The position numbers and the translations under genes were made by a program. From Oscillospiraceae bacterium (GTDB taxonomy: Bacteria; Bacillota; Clostridia; Oscillospirales; Ruminococcaceae): a stretch of DNA of 40,183 bases. Shown here one piece after another: positions 7,134 to 14,969 of the stretch. The notes beneath the pieces were generated by a model that was not told where the DNA came from, made no database searches, and was given only the letters and a program-made list of their open reading frames with translations. The first letter of the stretch is position 1. The number at the start of each line of letters is the position of its first letter. Where the stretch lies: contig JAGAKZ010000003.1 in assembly GCA_017848115.1 (NCBI GenBank), positions 1 to 40,183 of the forward strand, in the 5' to 3' direction.

Positions 7134-8345
7134 TTATTCACTGTATCTGCGGAAAACAAGTGTTGCGTTATGACCGCCAAAACCAAATGAGTTTGACAAA
7201 GCAACATCTATTTTCTTCTGTCTTGCTTTATTTGGAATGTAATCGAGATCCAGTTCGGGATCAGGTACATTATAGTTCACTGTAGGCGGAAGGATATCTG
7301 TTTCTATCGCTTTTATACAAGCTATAGCTTCAAGAACGCCACCTGCACCGAGAGTATGACCTATAGCTGCCTTGACTGAGGACACCGGAACATCTTTTGC
7401 GTGCTCTCCGAGCAATCTCTTTATAGCCATTGTTTCATACTTGTCGTTCAATATAGTAGATGTACCGTGTGCATTTATATAGTCTACATCTTCAGTTGAG
7501 ATACCTGCATTTTCAAGAGCCATTCTCATTGTTTTCTCCATGCCTGTACCATCTGTCAGAGGTGCTGTAAGATCGTGAGCCTCTCCATACATAGAGTATC
7601 CTGCCAGTTCACAGTAAACTTTAGCATTTCTTCTTTTTGCCGATTCTTCTGATTCAAGAATAACTGTTCCTGCACCTTCACCCATAACAAAACCGTCACG
7701 ATTTGCTGTAAAAGGTACAGACGCACAGCTAGGGTCTTCGCATACAGACATCGCCATGATCTGATTAAAACCTTTTATAGCTGCATGAGATACCATAGAA
7801 CCCATTCCGCCTATCAATACCATATCATACATTCCGCACTTTATAAGCTGTGCACCGAGTGCCATAGCATAAGCGGATGAAGCACAAGCTGTGGAAACGT
7901 TGAATGATGTTCCGCTAAGACCATATTTTATAGAAACAAGTGCAGGGCAAACACTTGGTGTATCTTTGAGAATAGCATTGAGTGGAGTATCCTTTTCGGC
8001 ATCTCTGTATGAGTTGTTTATAACACCATATATCAGAGCTACTCTGTCTTTGTTCATTGTATCAAAATCAACACCACTGTCATCTATTGCTTCTCCTGAT
8101 GACGCAAGAGTCATTCTCATAGCTTTTGTAGTAGCATTAAGCTGACGCTTTTTCCAGTATTTCTTAACGAGTGTTTCAAACTCATCATCTACCTGAGCAG
8201 CTACTTTAGACTCATGATCATCAACCGGAATTCTTGTTATCTTATCTATACCGCATTTTCCTTCAACAAGACCATTCCAGTAATCTGCAACGGTACTTCC
8301 GATTGAAGTAACTGCGCCCATGCCTGTTATCAATACTTTAGACAT
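7134..8345 (-). CDS. FabF-type ketosynthase of the biosynthetic cluster
   Basis: 403 aa beta-ketoacyl-ACP synthase of the FabF/KS fold. The catalytic triad of a condensing KS is intact: Cys154 in STACASSAY, His293 in NAHGTSTILND, His330 in SVKAAIGHTLG. So it should elongate and is neither a chain-length factor nor a KSQ decarboxylase. It differs from the housekeeping FabF (21042) in the segment after residue 60 (KKRQLNATTKAM instead of KKELRRMDRFTQF), which helps line the acyl pocket in FabF. Start: the frame reaches 8357 by GTG, but AAAGGTG (8355-8361) sits 9 nt before ATG 8345. Confidence 0.9.
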   Translation of the reverse strand: MSKVLITGMGAVTSIGSTVADYWNGLVEGKCGIDKITRIPVDDHESKVAAQVDDEFETLVKKYWKKRQLNATTKAMRMTLASSGEAIDDSGVDFDTMNKDRVALIYGVINNSYRDAEKDTPLNAILKDTPSVCPALVSIKYGLSGTSFNVSTACASSAYAMALGAQLIKCGMYDMVLIGGMGSMVSHAAIKGFNQIMAMSVCEDPSCASVPFTANRDGFVMGEGAGTVILESEESAKRRNAKVYCELAGYSMYGEAHDLTAPLTDGTGMEKTMRMALENAGISTEDVDYINAHGTSTILNDKYETMAIKRLLGEHAKDVPVSSVKAAIGHTLGAGGVLEAIACIKAIETDILPPTVNYNVPDPELDLDYIPNKARQKKIDVALSNSFGFGGHNATLVFRRYSE

Positions 8346-8353
8346 ATATTTAA

Positions 8354-9490
8354 TCACCTTTCTTTATCTAAATATTTATCATATAAACTTTTATCTGCCG
8401 GTGTATACAACTCCCAGCCTGTATCATTTCTGAGTATTTCAAGAACATTGCTTATGCGTTCATAACCATAGGTTTTATAATAATCGCTCCATTTTCCTTC
8501 GATACCAACTGCATCAGCAACCGCTTCAGAAACTATATCAGGGTCTGTAACTTCACTTACCATATGTACTATTTCATTAAGCAATACGGAAATAACAGTG
8601 CATTTTAACTCTTCTGCGTCAATATTTCCGCTTTCAGCTGACTGCTTATTTTCCATATATGACAAAAATGTCCCCGGCACTCCCGGACAACCGTCACAGA
8701 CACATTTCTCCATCCATGAATCACCGTATTTTACGACAGGCTGTATTCTCTCAAGCTGAAAATTACCCGAACTTCTTCGTAACAACTCAAGACCTATACT
8801 GTCTATCATACCAAACAAACCGTGCATTGTAAAGATCTCAGATAATATCTCCATACTATCCCTGACCTTTATTCCTGCTTTTTCTGTACTGTATATTCCC
8901 TGTGAAACAGCCAGTGATATAAACTGATTCATATACATATGATAATCATTTTCAAAAATCACTGTATTTTTACCGATTTGAGAAGATATATCCCTGACTG
9001 CATTTACTGTCTTATCATGTGTGACTGACAATTTATTTATCTCTACAAATCCCGAAAGTTTTACAGGATAGAAAAAGTGCATTCCTATACAACGTTCCGG
9101 ATTTGGTACATCTTCAAATATCTTTTCAAGCAATAACGAAGATGTATTTGACGCAAAAATACACTGCTCTGATACAATTTCAGAAAGTTCTTTGAATACT
9201 TTCCTTTTTTCCTCCAGATCTTCTGTGATACATTCAATTACTATATCACAGCCCGATAATTCTGAAAGTGAATTTACGAAGGCAAATTTACGGCATTTTT
9301 CGTTGTAAACATCTTCTGTGATTTTTTTACGACGCAACGCCTTATCCAACTCTTTTTGTATCTTAACAGTGTGTATCTCTGTATCCTCTATGCAAACTAC
9401 AGTTACCCACGGCATAAAATCATTTTTATCAAACAAACCGTGAAATATCTCACAGCCCATCTTGCCGTATCCAACTATTCCGATTTTCAT
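8354..9490 (-). CDS. 3-hydroxyacyl-CoA dehydrogenase family protein
   Basis: 378 aa with the NAD(P)-binding 3HCDH N-terminal domain (GIVGYGKMG at 4-12, SNTSSLLLEKI near 115-125, the GMHFFYPVKLS signature) followed by a helical C-terminal domain. In beta-oxidation it oxidises 3-hydroxyacyl-CoA; beside a ketosynthase it could run backwards and reduce the 3-ketoacyl chain. The cluster has no SDR ketoreductase, so this is its only ketoreductase candidate. Its ATG overlaps the crotonase stop by 4 nt, and its own stop lies inside the ribosome site of the ketosynthase, indicating tight coupling. Confidence 0.87.
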   Translation of the reverse strand: MKIGIVGYGKMGCEIFHGLFDKNDFMPWVTVVCIEDTEIHTVKIQKELDKALRRKKITEDVYNEKCRKFAFVNSLSELSGCDIVIECITEDLEEKRKVFKELSEIVSEQCIFASNTSSLLLEKIFEDVPNPERCIGMHFFYPVKLSGFVEINKLSVTHDKTVNAVRDISSQIGKNTVIFENDYHMYMNQFISLAVSQGIYSTEKAGIKVRDSMEILSEIFTMHGLFGMIDSIGLELLRRSSGNFQLERIQPVVKYGDSWMEKCVCDGCPGVPGTFLSYMENKQSAESGNIDAEELKCTVISVLLNEIVHMVSEVTDPDIVSEAVADAVGIEGKWSDYYKTYGYERISNVLEILRNDTGWELYTPADKSLYDKYLDKER

Positions 9491-10197
9491 AAATCAATGT
9501 CTCCTTCGTTTTTTAGAAATTCCGAAATATAGCACTCTGTTTCACTTGGTTTATACTCCGAAACATTTGCAGATATCCATTCAATCAGATCAATTGCTTT
9601 TTTCAAACCTTGCTTTTTGTCAGCCATAATATCAGCCCAGCCGATTTCATATGCTTCCTGTGACGGAATAAGTTCACCGGTAAACACAAGCTGTATAGCT
9701 TTTGACAAACCGCATATTTCCACACTTCTTGCTATTCCACCAAGGGCAGGCAATATACCGAATGTTGATTCGGGCTGTCCTACTCTCGCTGTCGGTTCAC
9801 ATATACGTATGTGACTGTTTACAGCGATCTCGCTTCCCGAACCGATACAAAAACCGCTTATTACGCTTACTACCGGATAAGGAAGATCGTGAAGAAATGT
9901 TACAAGCTTTTTCTGTTTTACATGACCTTGTGAAAAATCATAATCACCGTTCATTGTTTCTGATTCTGTTGAAGAACGCTCTGCAAGCGACCCTACATCT
10001 GCTCCTACACTGAAGTGACGTGCACTTCCTTTTATTATCAAACCTTTTAATTTCTTTTTCTTAGATATTTCTGTCATAAGTTCTTCATACTGTCTGAAGA
10101 ACTCATCTGTCATCAGGTTATTTCCCGGTGCCTGCATCGTAAGAACAAGTATACCGTTTTCCTCGGAAATAACAAAATACTCATTATTCTGTTCCAT
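9487..10197 (-). CDS. enoyl-CoA hydratase/isomerase (crotonase) 2
   Basis: 236 aa crotonase fold. The oxyanion-hole segments are HFSVGADVGSL and GFCIGSGSEIA. Both catalytic glutamates of true hydratases have counterparts: the Glu in GSGSEIA (rat Glu144) and the Glu in VGQPESTFG (rat Glu164). It could hydrate, or in this context dehydrate, a 3-hydroxyacyl thioester. It overlaps the degenerate crotonase gene upstream by 14 nt and the dehydrogenase downstream by 4 nt. Confidence 0.85.
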   Translation of the reverse strand: MEQNNEYFVISEENGILVLTMQAPGNNLMTDEFFRQYEELMTEISKKKKLKGLIIKGSARHFSVGADVGSLAERSSTESETMNGDYDFSQGHVKQKKLVTFLHDLPYPVVSVISGFCIGSGSEIAVNSHIRICEPTARVGQPESTFGILPALGGIARSVEICGLSKAIQLVFTGELIPSQEAYEIGWADIMADKKQGLKKAIDLIEWISANVSEYKPSETECYISEFLKNEGDIDL

Positions 10198-10828
10198 TAA
10201 TACCAGCCTCCGATTTTTCCTTGATCAACTTATAAAACTGACATGATTCTTCACGCATAACAAGCTCGGTATCACCTGTCCTTGCATACATAAAGCATGA
10301 TATCAAAGCTTTAATCTGAAACGGAGACTTTTCTTTAAGTAATCTCTGGGCATAGTCTGTAACACTGTCTTTAAGCTCAGACTCTGTTTCCATTACCTTT
10401 ACCAGCCCTGTGGCAAAAAGATCATCAGATTTCTTTTCTAAAAAATCTTTGTAACGCTGTGCTTCTTTGCGACCGCACATAATTTCATATTTTTTTAACT
10501 GCTCATCGGAAAGCTTAATATCGTGACCAAGACTGTATGCCGTATTGCCTGTACGTATGTCAAACAATGTCATACCGTCAAAAGAAACCTCTGAAAAATC
10601 AGACTTCATTCCGATAGTAAGAGCATCTATATTTTTAAAATATTCCTGTATATTCTCCCTGATTACATTATCCTCAGGAAGACTAAACGTTCCACCGATA
10701 TTTACTATCAGAACAGCTGCATCTTTTTCAAGGCGATCGTTTATTGCTTCGCTGTTCTGAAATATATCCTGTGGCGAATCGGACTCTACTAAAACAATAT
10801 TGTTATATGTTTCTATTTTCAAGTTCAT
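10184..10828 (-). CDS. degenerate crotonase-like protein (no recognisable active site)
   Basis: 214 aa. The C-terminal 50 residues (YAQRLLKEKSPFQIKALISC onward) look like the last helices of the crotonase fold, and the N-terminal strands (NIVLVESDSP, AAVLIVNIGG) fit its first beta layers. The HFSxGAD and GG-x-E oxyanion motifs and both catalytic Glu residues are missing. It may be a structural or regulatory partner of the adjacent crotonases, as DpgB-like crotonase homologues are in other clusters; that comparison is only an analogy. Its start lies 26 nt inside the thioesterase gene and its end 14 nt inside the next crotonase. Confidence 0.6.
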   Translation of the reverse strand: MNLKIETYNNIVLVESDSPQDIFQNSEAINDRLEKDAAVLIVNIGGTFSLPEDNVIRENIQEYFKNIDALTIGMKSDFSEVSFDGMTLFDIRTGNTAYSLGHDIKLSDEQLKKYEIMCGRKEAQRYKDFLEKKSDDLFATGLVKVMETESELKDSVTDYAQRLLKEKSPFQIKALISCFMYARTGDTELVMREESCQFYKLIKEKSEAGINGTE

Positions 10829-11216
10829 TGCACTCCACGTATTTTTTTATAAAATCAGGTACATCGCATATTATCCGTTCATTATTTACAAAAACAAGCT
10901 TTCCTGTTACCTTGCAGGCAATCTGACCACTTGTCTGATTTCTTATAATATGCTTGTACTCCATGATACTGCTTCCGCACTTCCATGTGGTTTCAACAGC
11001 AACTTCATCCATCATCTTAAGTTCATGCATATACCGAAGATTATTTTCCAGTATAACCGGAAAATATCCATCTGCTGTGATGTTCTCAAGAAGGCCGGTC
11101 TGATTAAAAAAATCCCATTTTGCAGCTTCGGCATACTGCAGATATACAGCATTATTTACATGTCCGAATGAATCAAGTTCATATCCGCGTACAGTCAGAT
11201 GATATATACTTTTCAT
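10803..11216 (-). CDS. hot-dog fold acyl thioesterase (4HBT/YbgC type)
   Basis: 137 aa from ATG 11216. The family signature GYELDSFGHVNNAVYLQYAE carries the Asp used as nucleophile/base in 4-hydroxybenzoyl-CoA-type thioesterases. The core is a single hot-dog domain. A longer frame (to 11291) runs inside the upstream crotonase; ATG 11216 is 1 nt after that gene's stop, with GGAGAGA at 11221-11227, and matches family N-termini. It may release the finished acyl chain from ACP or CoA, giving the operon two different thioesterases plus a hydrolase. Confidence 0.85.
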   Translation of the reverse strand: MKSIYHLTVRGYELDSFGHVNNAVYLQYAEAAKWDFFNQTGLLENITADGYFPVILENNLRYMHELKMMDEVAVETTWKCGSSIMEYKHIIRNQTSGQIACKVTGKLVFVNNERIICDVPDFIKKYVECNELENRNI

Positions 11217-11217
11217 A

Positions 11218-11934
11218 CTATCTCTCCGACAATCCGCGTAAAACTGCTTCAAATTTTCCCTTTGAAGGATCTTCTTCAAGTCTGGCAGCATTGTTTATAG
11301 TTTCAACAATACTGCGAATCTGAAGTGTACTCTTTCCTTCGGTGAGTGATTTTATAAATTCAAATGCACTCTCCAGACAGTTTCCTTCTGCTATATCTGT
11401 AATAAGACCATACTGCTTTGCGTCTGATGCGGATATCATTTCCCCTCTCAGACACATCATCAGAGCTTTCTCTTTTCCGATAAGGCGATACATACGTTCC
11501 ATACCACCCATTCCCGGTACTACACCATGCATTACTTCTGTAAGCCCGAAAAATGAACGTTTGGAGGATATACGGAACTGACAGCTAAGTGCTATTTCAA
11601 GTCCTCCGCCAAAACATCCGCCATTTATAGCGGCAACAGTAATAAGAGGCAGGTTCTCTATGATACATAACAGTTTTCTTGTCTTTTCCAGTTTCCTGGA
11701 AATACCGTCTGTATCAGAACCGGAAAAGAGAGATACATCTGCTCCGTGTGAAAAATGACGTCCTGCTCCTGTAATAACAAGAGATGTAAGCTCAGGATGT
11801 TCATCTATCCATTTGCAGAAAACATCTGTATCTATAAACTCAGGCTCTGTAAGCAGATTCTTAGCACCGTTCTCCAATGTAAGTACTGCTGTAGAACCCT
11901 CTGCGTAAATTGATGAAATATTAGATTTTACCAT
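11218..11934 (-). CDS. enoyl-CoA hydratase/isomerase (crotonase) 1
   Basis: 238 aa crotonase with HFSHGADVSLF, GGCFGGGLEIALS (Glu144 counterpart) and FFGLTEVMHGVVPG (Glu164 counterpart), so both hydratase glutamates are present. It lies 6 nt downstream of the cluster ACP 1 stop and is followed at once by the hot-dog thioesterase. With crotonase 2 it gives the operon two apparently active hydratases/dehydratases, perhaps for different chain lengths, or one acting as an isomerase. Confidence 0.85.
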   Translation of the reverse strand: MVKSNISSIYAEGSTAVLTLENGAKNLLTEPEFIDTDVFCKWIDEHPELTSLVITGAGRHFSHGADVSLFSGSDTDGISRKLEKTRKLLCIIENLPLITVAAINGGCFGGGLEIALSCQFRISSKRSFFGLTEVMHGVVPGMGGMERMYRLIGKEKALMMCLRGEMISASDAKQYGLITDIAEGNCLESAFEFIKSLTEGKSTLQIRSIVETINNAARLEEDPSKGKFEAVLRGLSER

Positions 11935-11940
11935 ACGTGA

Positions 11941-12249
11941 TTATTCCGAAAGGTTAACTATATCATTTCCGTACTGATAAACCTTGCAGAATACATCTAC
12001 AACGTCAGCCATTGTGTTAAGTGGTGCTTTAAGCATATATTTACCGATGCTCTGAAGCTTTATATCAAGATCATACTTGTCAGCTGTAAGTTCAACAAGT
12101 TCAACGAACATGAGTGAATCGCTTCCGAGTTCTTCCTGAGGATTTGTTTCCATTGTTATTTCGTCTCTGTCAACTTCGCATTCCTCTGCATAGTAGTCAA
12201 AAATCATATCCTTGATTTCCTGTCTTATAGCTTCTGTAATTTCTTTCAT
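11941..12249 (-). CDS. acyl carrier protein (cluster ACP 1)
   Basis: 102 aa, longer than a normal ACP. The phosphopantetheine serine is in ELGSDSLMFVELVEL (about residue 44). The loop and helix III region (KLQSIGKYMLKAPLNTM) is unusual. Standing first after the acyltransferase and before the crotonase, it is likely the carrier for extension chemistry. AGGTAA precedes ATG 12249. It is separated from the acyltransferase by 154 nt, the largest gap in the operon. Confidence 0.85.
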   Translation of the reverse strand: MKEITEAIRQEIKDMIFDYYAEECEVDRDEITMETNPQEELGSDSLMFVELVELTADKYDLDIKLQSIGKYMLKAPLNTMADVVDVFCKVYQYGNDIVNLSE

Positions 12250-12403
12250 AATTTACCTCCAAGTAATATTTGAAACTTATAAATAAAATATCTTAAAGCT
12301 TTACTTTTTTATTAGTAAAAGCAAACTTTAAATCTGATTACAGCAGAAAGCTTTCTCTGCCTGGTATGTAGCATTGTCATAAAAACAACGCTCGATAAAA
12401 ACA
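12250..12403 (-). other. non-coding gap inside the biosynthetic operon
   Basis: No plausible small gene. An imperfect hairpin (about 12299-12324, arms GCTTTACT / AGTAAAAGC with one bulged A) lies between the acyltransferase and ACP 1. It could moderate read-through or protect a processed RNA end. No strong separate promoter was found. Confidence 0.35.
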
Positions 12404-13297
12404 TCACAGATCTGCATATGTATAGATTTTAGAAGATCTCTTTTTAAGTCTTGAAAACTTCTTTATTGCACCATCTGCGCTTGTATCATAAAACTCTGTT
12501 ACTCCGAGTTCTTCCATTTTCGCAATGGACAGATCCCATCTCATAGGTGTTATGATATCTTTTATCTGTTCTTCTCTGATCTCCTCTGCTGTCATCATAG
12601 GCTCATTTGTAAATACGGAAACTATAGGATATTCCGGGTCTTTATAATCTACCTCTGACACAAGCTTCTGATATGCGCTTGCATACGGTTCTATCAAAGG
12701 TGTGTGATAAGCCATTCCGACATTCATTTTTATAGCTTTCAACGCTCCTTCATTTGTTGCAGCCTCAAGAACTCTGGCTACTGAAGGTTCTCTGCCTGTT
12801 ATCATGGAACATATACGCGAGTTGACACTTCCTATAACTACATTTTCAGATTCACCTGTACTCTGTATGATTTCTGAAATATCATTGCCGTCCATTCCTA
12901 TGATAACACCCATATCAAAATGTTTATCATTCTGCTCAAGGGCAAGTACTGTATTTCTGTTACAGAATATAATATCATATGAAACATCGTATGATATCGA
13001 TGAAAAACAAGCACATGCACCGACAAGCCCTGAACTGTAACCGCAACCTATCTGAGGAACTATGCCTTTTTCTCTGAACGCCTCATAAACAACTCTGTCT
13101 GCTATGGTTGACATAAGTGCTCCTGCTACAAGCCTGTCTGTTTTTTTATTATCAATCAAGCTTGGATTAAGACCATATCTTTTAAACACTTCTTCAACAT
13201 ATGTATCGTATTTATCACGGTCGGCAGGTGACAGACTTTGTCGCAACTTTTCAGGCTTTGAACATATTCCGTTAAACAAAAAAGCTTTGTTATACAA
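12404..13297 (-). CDS. FabD-like acyltransferase (cluster AT)
   Basis: 297 aa from TTG 13297. It resembles malonyl-CoA:ACP transacylases: the AFLFNG start corresponds to FPGQG, the nucleophile elbow is GYSSGLVGA (Ser88; family usually GHSLGE), and the catalytic His is in GMAYHTPLIEPYA. The Tyr in place of the elbow His and the altered start motif set it apart from the housekeeping FabD at 24356, so it may use another acyl-CoA or act as a proof-reading acyl hydrolase. Start: the frame reaches TTG 13327, but AAGGAG at 13307-13312 lies 9 nt before TTG 13297. Confidence 0.8.
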   Translation of the reverse strand: MYNKAFLFNGICSKPEKLRQSLSPADRDKYDTYVEEVFKRYGLNPSLIDNKKTDRLVAGALMSTIADRVVYEAFREKGIVPQIGCGYSSGLVGACACFSSISYDVSYDIIFCNRNTVLALEQNDKHFDMGVIIGMDGNDISEIIQSTGESENVVIGSVNSRICSMITGREPSVARVLEAATNEGALKAIKMNVGMAYHTPLIEPYASAYQKLVSEVDYKDPEYPIVSVFTNEPMMTAEEIREEQIKDIITPMRWDLSIAKMEELGVTEFYDTSADGAIKKFSRLKKRSSKIYTYADL

Positions 13298-13367
13298 AAA
13301 AATCTTCTCCTTACAAACAAAAAACAAGGACCTGCTATAAAGTCACTTGTTATCCACCATTTTTATT

Positions 13368-13434
13368 GCAGTGTAAACTGCTTATCCCAAATCATTACCT
13401 GTAATATTATAACATAATCATTTTCTAAAATCAA
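13368..13434 (-). promoter_or_regulatory. promoter of the biosynthetic operon
   Basis: On the minus strand a -35 TTGATT (13429-13434), 17-bp spacer and -10 TATAAT (13406-13411) predict a start near 13399. The roughly 100-nt leader contains an inverted repeat GCAGT-N4-ACTGC (13368-13381), about 20-30 nt into the transcript, which could be an operator. No dedicated regulator gene is next to it. Confidence 0.65.
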
Positions 13435-13575
13435 GCATTTCCGTCAATCTGAGGTTATTTTAAAGATTTTCGTTTTTTTCGACTGATAATTGAGTTATTT
13501 AAACCGTTTACTTCGTCAAATTGCAACACTGCTACCATTGCTTTCGGTAATAATCAGCATTTCAAAATTTAAAAG
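13435..13575. other. intergenic region between divergent units
   Basis: AT-rich spacer between the operon promoter on the minus strand and the CorA promoter on the plus strand. I see no gene and no strong repeat in it. Confidence 0.4.
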
Positions 13576-13604
13576 TAGACAATATACATTTTTTGTGGTA
13601 AACT
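13576..13604 (+). promoter_or_regulatory. promoter of the CorA-like gene
   Basis: TAGACA (13576-13581), 17-bp spacer and TAAACT (13599-13604) predict transcription from about 13611. That coincides with the first possible ATG, so translation probably starts at the later ATG at 13644. Confidence 0.5.
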
Positions 13605-13643
13605 ATTATTATGAAATCCGATACTGAAAGAGAAGTGATTTTA

Positions 13644-14585
13644 ATGATAAACAAGTATATTACAGACGGCGGAAACCTCAGGGAAATTGACGAATACCTC
13701 AATGGTGCATGGATATCTCTTACTTCCCCATCTCCCGAAGAATGTCTGGAAATCACCAGAACATATGGAATTGATATTTCCGACGTACGTGCTGCACTAG
13801 ACCAGGAAGAAAGTTCTCGTATAGACACTGAAGACGATTATATAGTTGTACTTTTTGACATTCCTTCAACAGAAATACGACATAAACAGCAGGCTTATAC
13901 AACAATTCCTCTCGGTATCATATGGACCAGCAGTGTAATAATAACGATTTGTTCTGCGCCTACCCAGGTTCTTGATTATTTCATTAAAAATCATGTAAGG
14001 GGATTCAGTACAAAAAAACAAGTAAAGTTCTGTTATCAGATACTTTTACGCACATGCGCACTTTACCAGACAGATCTCCGTATCATAGATAAGAAAAGAA
14101 TAGAAATAGAAGAAAAAATCCGTAAAACTACAGACGAATCAGATATCGTCATGCTCCACGAACTAGAATCAAATCTCGTTTATTTCGACACGTCACTCCG
14201 TGCAAACAGACTCGTACTCGAACGAATTTCACGATACAGCAGTATCAAGAAATATCCGGAGGACAGAGATCTCCTTGAAGATGTCATTGTCGAAAATCAA
14301 CAGGCTATAGAAATGGCACAGATTTATCGTGACATAATGCGAGGAACCAGAGAACTTATGTCATCTCTCCTCGACAGTAAACTGAACAACGTCATGAAAA
14401 CTCTTGCTTCAATCACCATTTTGATGGCTATTCCCACTATAGTTTCCGGCTTGTACGGAATGAATGTAAACTCAAAAGGTATGCCACTGGCAGGTTCGCC
14501 ATGGGGATTCGGAATAATCTGTGCACTTATACTGGTAATATGTGTGACTATCGCTTTTGCACTAAAGAAAAGAAAAATGCTCTGA
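13644..14585 (+). CDS. CorA-like divalent cation transporter
   Basis: 313 aa from ATG 13644. A large cytoplasmic domain with a long coiled-coil region (about residues 140-245) is followed by two C-terminal membrane helices (about 250-272 and 283-305). The signature YGMNV follows the first helix, as in all CorA/Mrs2 channels, which pass Mg2+, Co2+ or Ni2+ as pentamers. The extracellular loop MPLAGSPWG lacks the acidic MPEL motif, which is common in CorA-like paralogues. A promoter predicted to start at 13611 argues against the upstream ATG there. Confidence 0.85.
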   Translation: MINKYITDGGNLREIDEYLNGAWISLTSPSPEECLEITRTYGIDISDVRAALDQEESSRIDTEDDYIVVLFDIPSTEIRHKQQAYTTIPLGIIWTSSVIITICSAPTQVLDYFIKNHVRGFSTKKQVKFCYQILLRTCALYQTDLRIIDKKRIEIEEKIRKTTDESDIVMLHELESNLVYFDTSLRANRLVLERISRYSSIKKYPEDRDLLEDVIVENQQAIEMAQIYRDIMRGTRELMSSLLDSKLNNVMKTLASITILMAIPTIVSGLYGMNVNSKGMPLAGSPWGFGIICALILVICVTIAFALKKRKML

Positions 14586-14589
14586 AAAA

Positions 14590-14626
14590 AACGTGAAAAT
14601 AAGACTGTTCTTATTTTCACGTTTTC
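14590..14626 (+). terminator. hairpin terminator after the CorA-like gene
   Basis: Perfect 14-bp arms at 14590-14603 and 14610-14623 (ACGTGAAAATAAG / CTTATTTTCACGT core) with a 6-nt loop, then a T-rich tail. Confidence 0.85.
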
Positions 14627-14668
14627 TTCATATATATTAAATGTAAATAACAAAAAGGAGCTAAAAAA

Positions 14669-14950
14669 ATGAATGACGAAAACAAAATTGTAAAAGCACA
14701 CAACATAATAATGGAGGACCGAAAATTTCTCACGATATCAGGAGTCACCGATGTGGATAACTTTGACGAAAAAGAAATTCTCCTCTATACCCAGGCAGGA
14801 GAGCTCACCATAACCGGCAAAAACCTGCACGTTAACAGCATGAGCGTAGAAACAGGAGAAATGACGATAGAAGGCGATATATGGGCACTAAACTACGGCG
14901 ACAAAGACCGCAGAAGTCCTGTATCGTTTGTACGGAAACTTTTCAGATAA
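14669..14950 (+). CDS. yabP: spore coat-region protein YabP
   Basis: 93 aa YabP/YqfC-family protein: NIIMEDRKFLTISGVTDVDNFDEKEI, then LLYTQAGELTITGKNLHV and a final region rich in small residues (GEMTIEGDIWALNYG). In Bacillus and Clostridia yabP is sporulation-specific and needed for proper coat/cortex formation. AAAAGGAG stands 8 nt before ATG 14669. It overlaps the yabQ reading frame. Confidence 0.88.
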   Translation: MNDENKIVKAHNIIMEDRKFLTISGVTDVDNFDEKEILLYTQAGELTITGKNLHVNSMSVETGEMTIEGDIWALNYGDKDRRSPVSFVRKLFR

Positions 14951-14969
14951 CTTGTTCGGGGTGATATAT

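Noticed and set aside
2848-13297. HMG-CoA-synthase type beta-branching cassette (AT, ACP, KS, two ECH)
   Set aside because: No HMG synthase-like gene is present and the KS keeps its active Cys, so it is not the decarboxylating KS of such cassettes.
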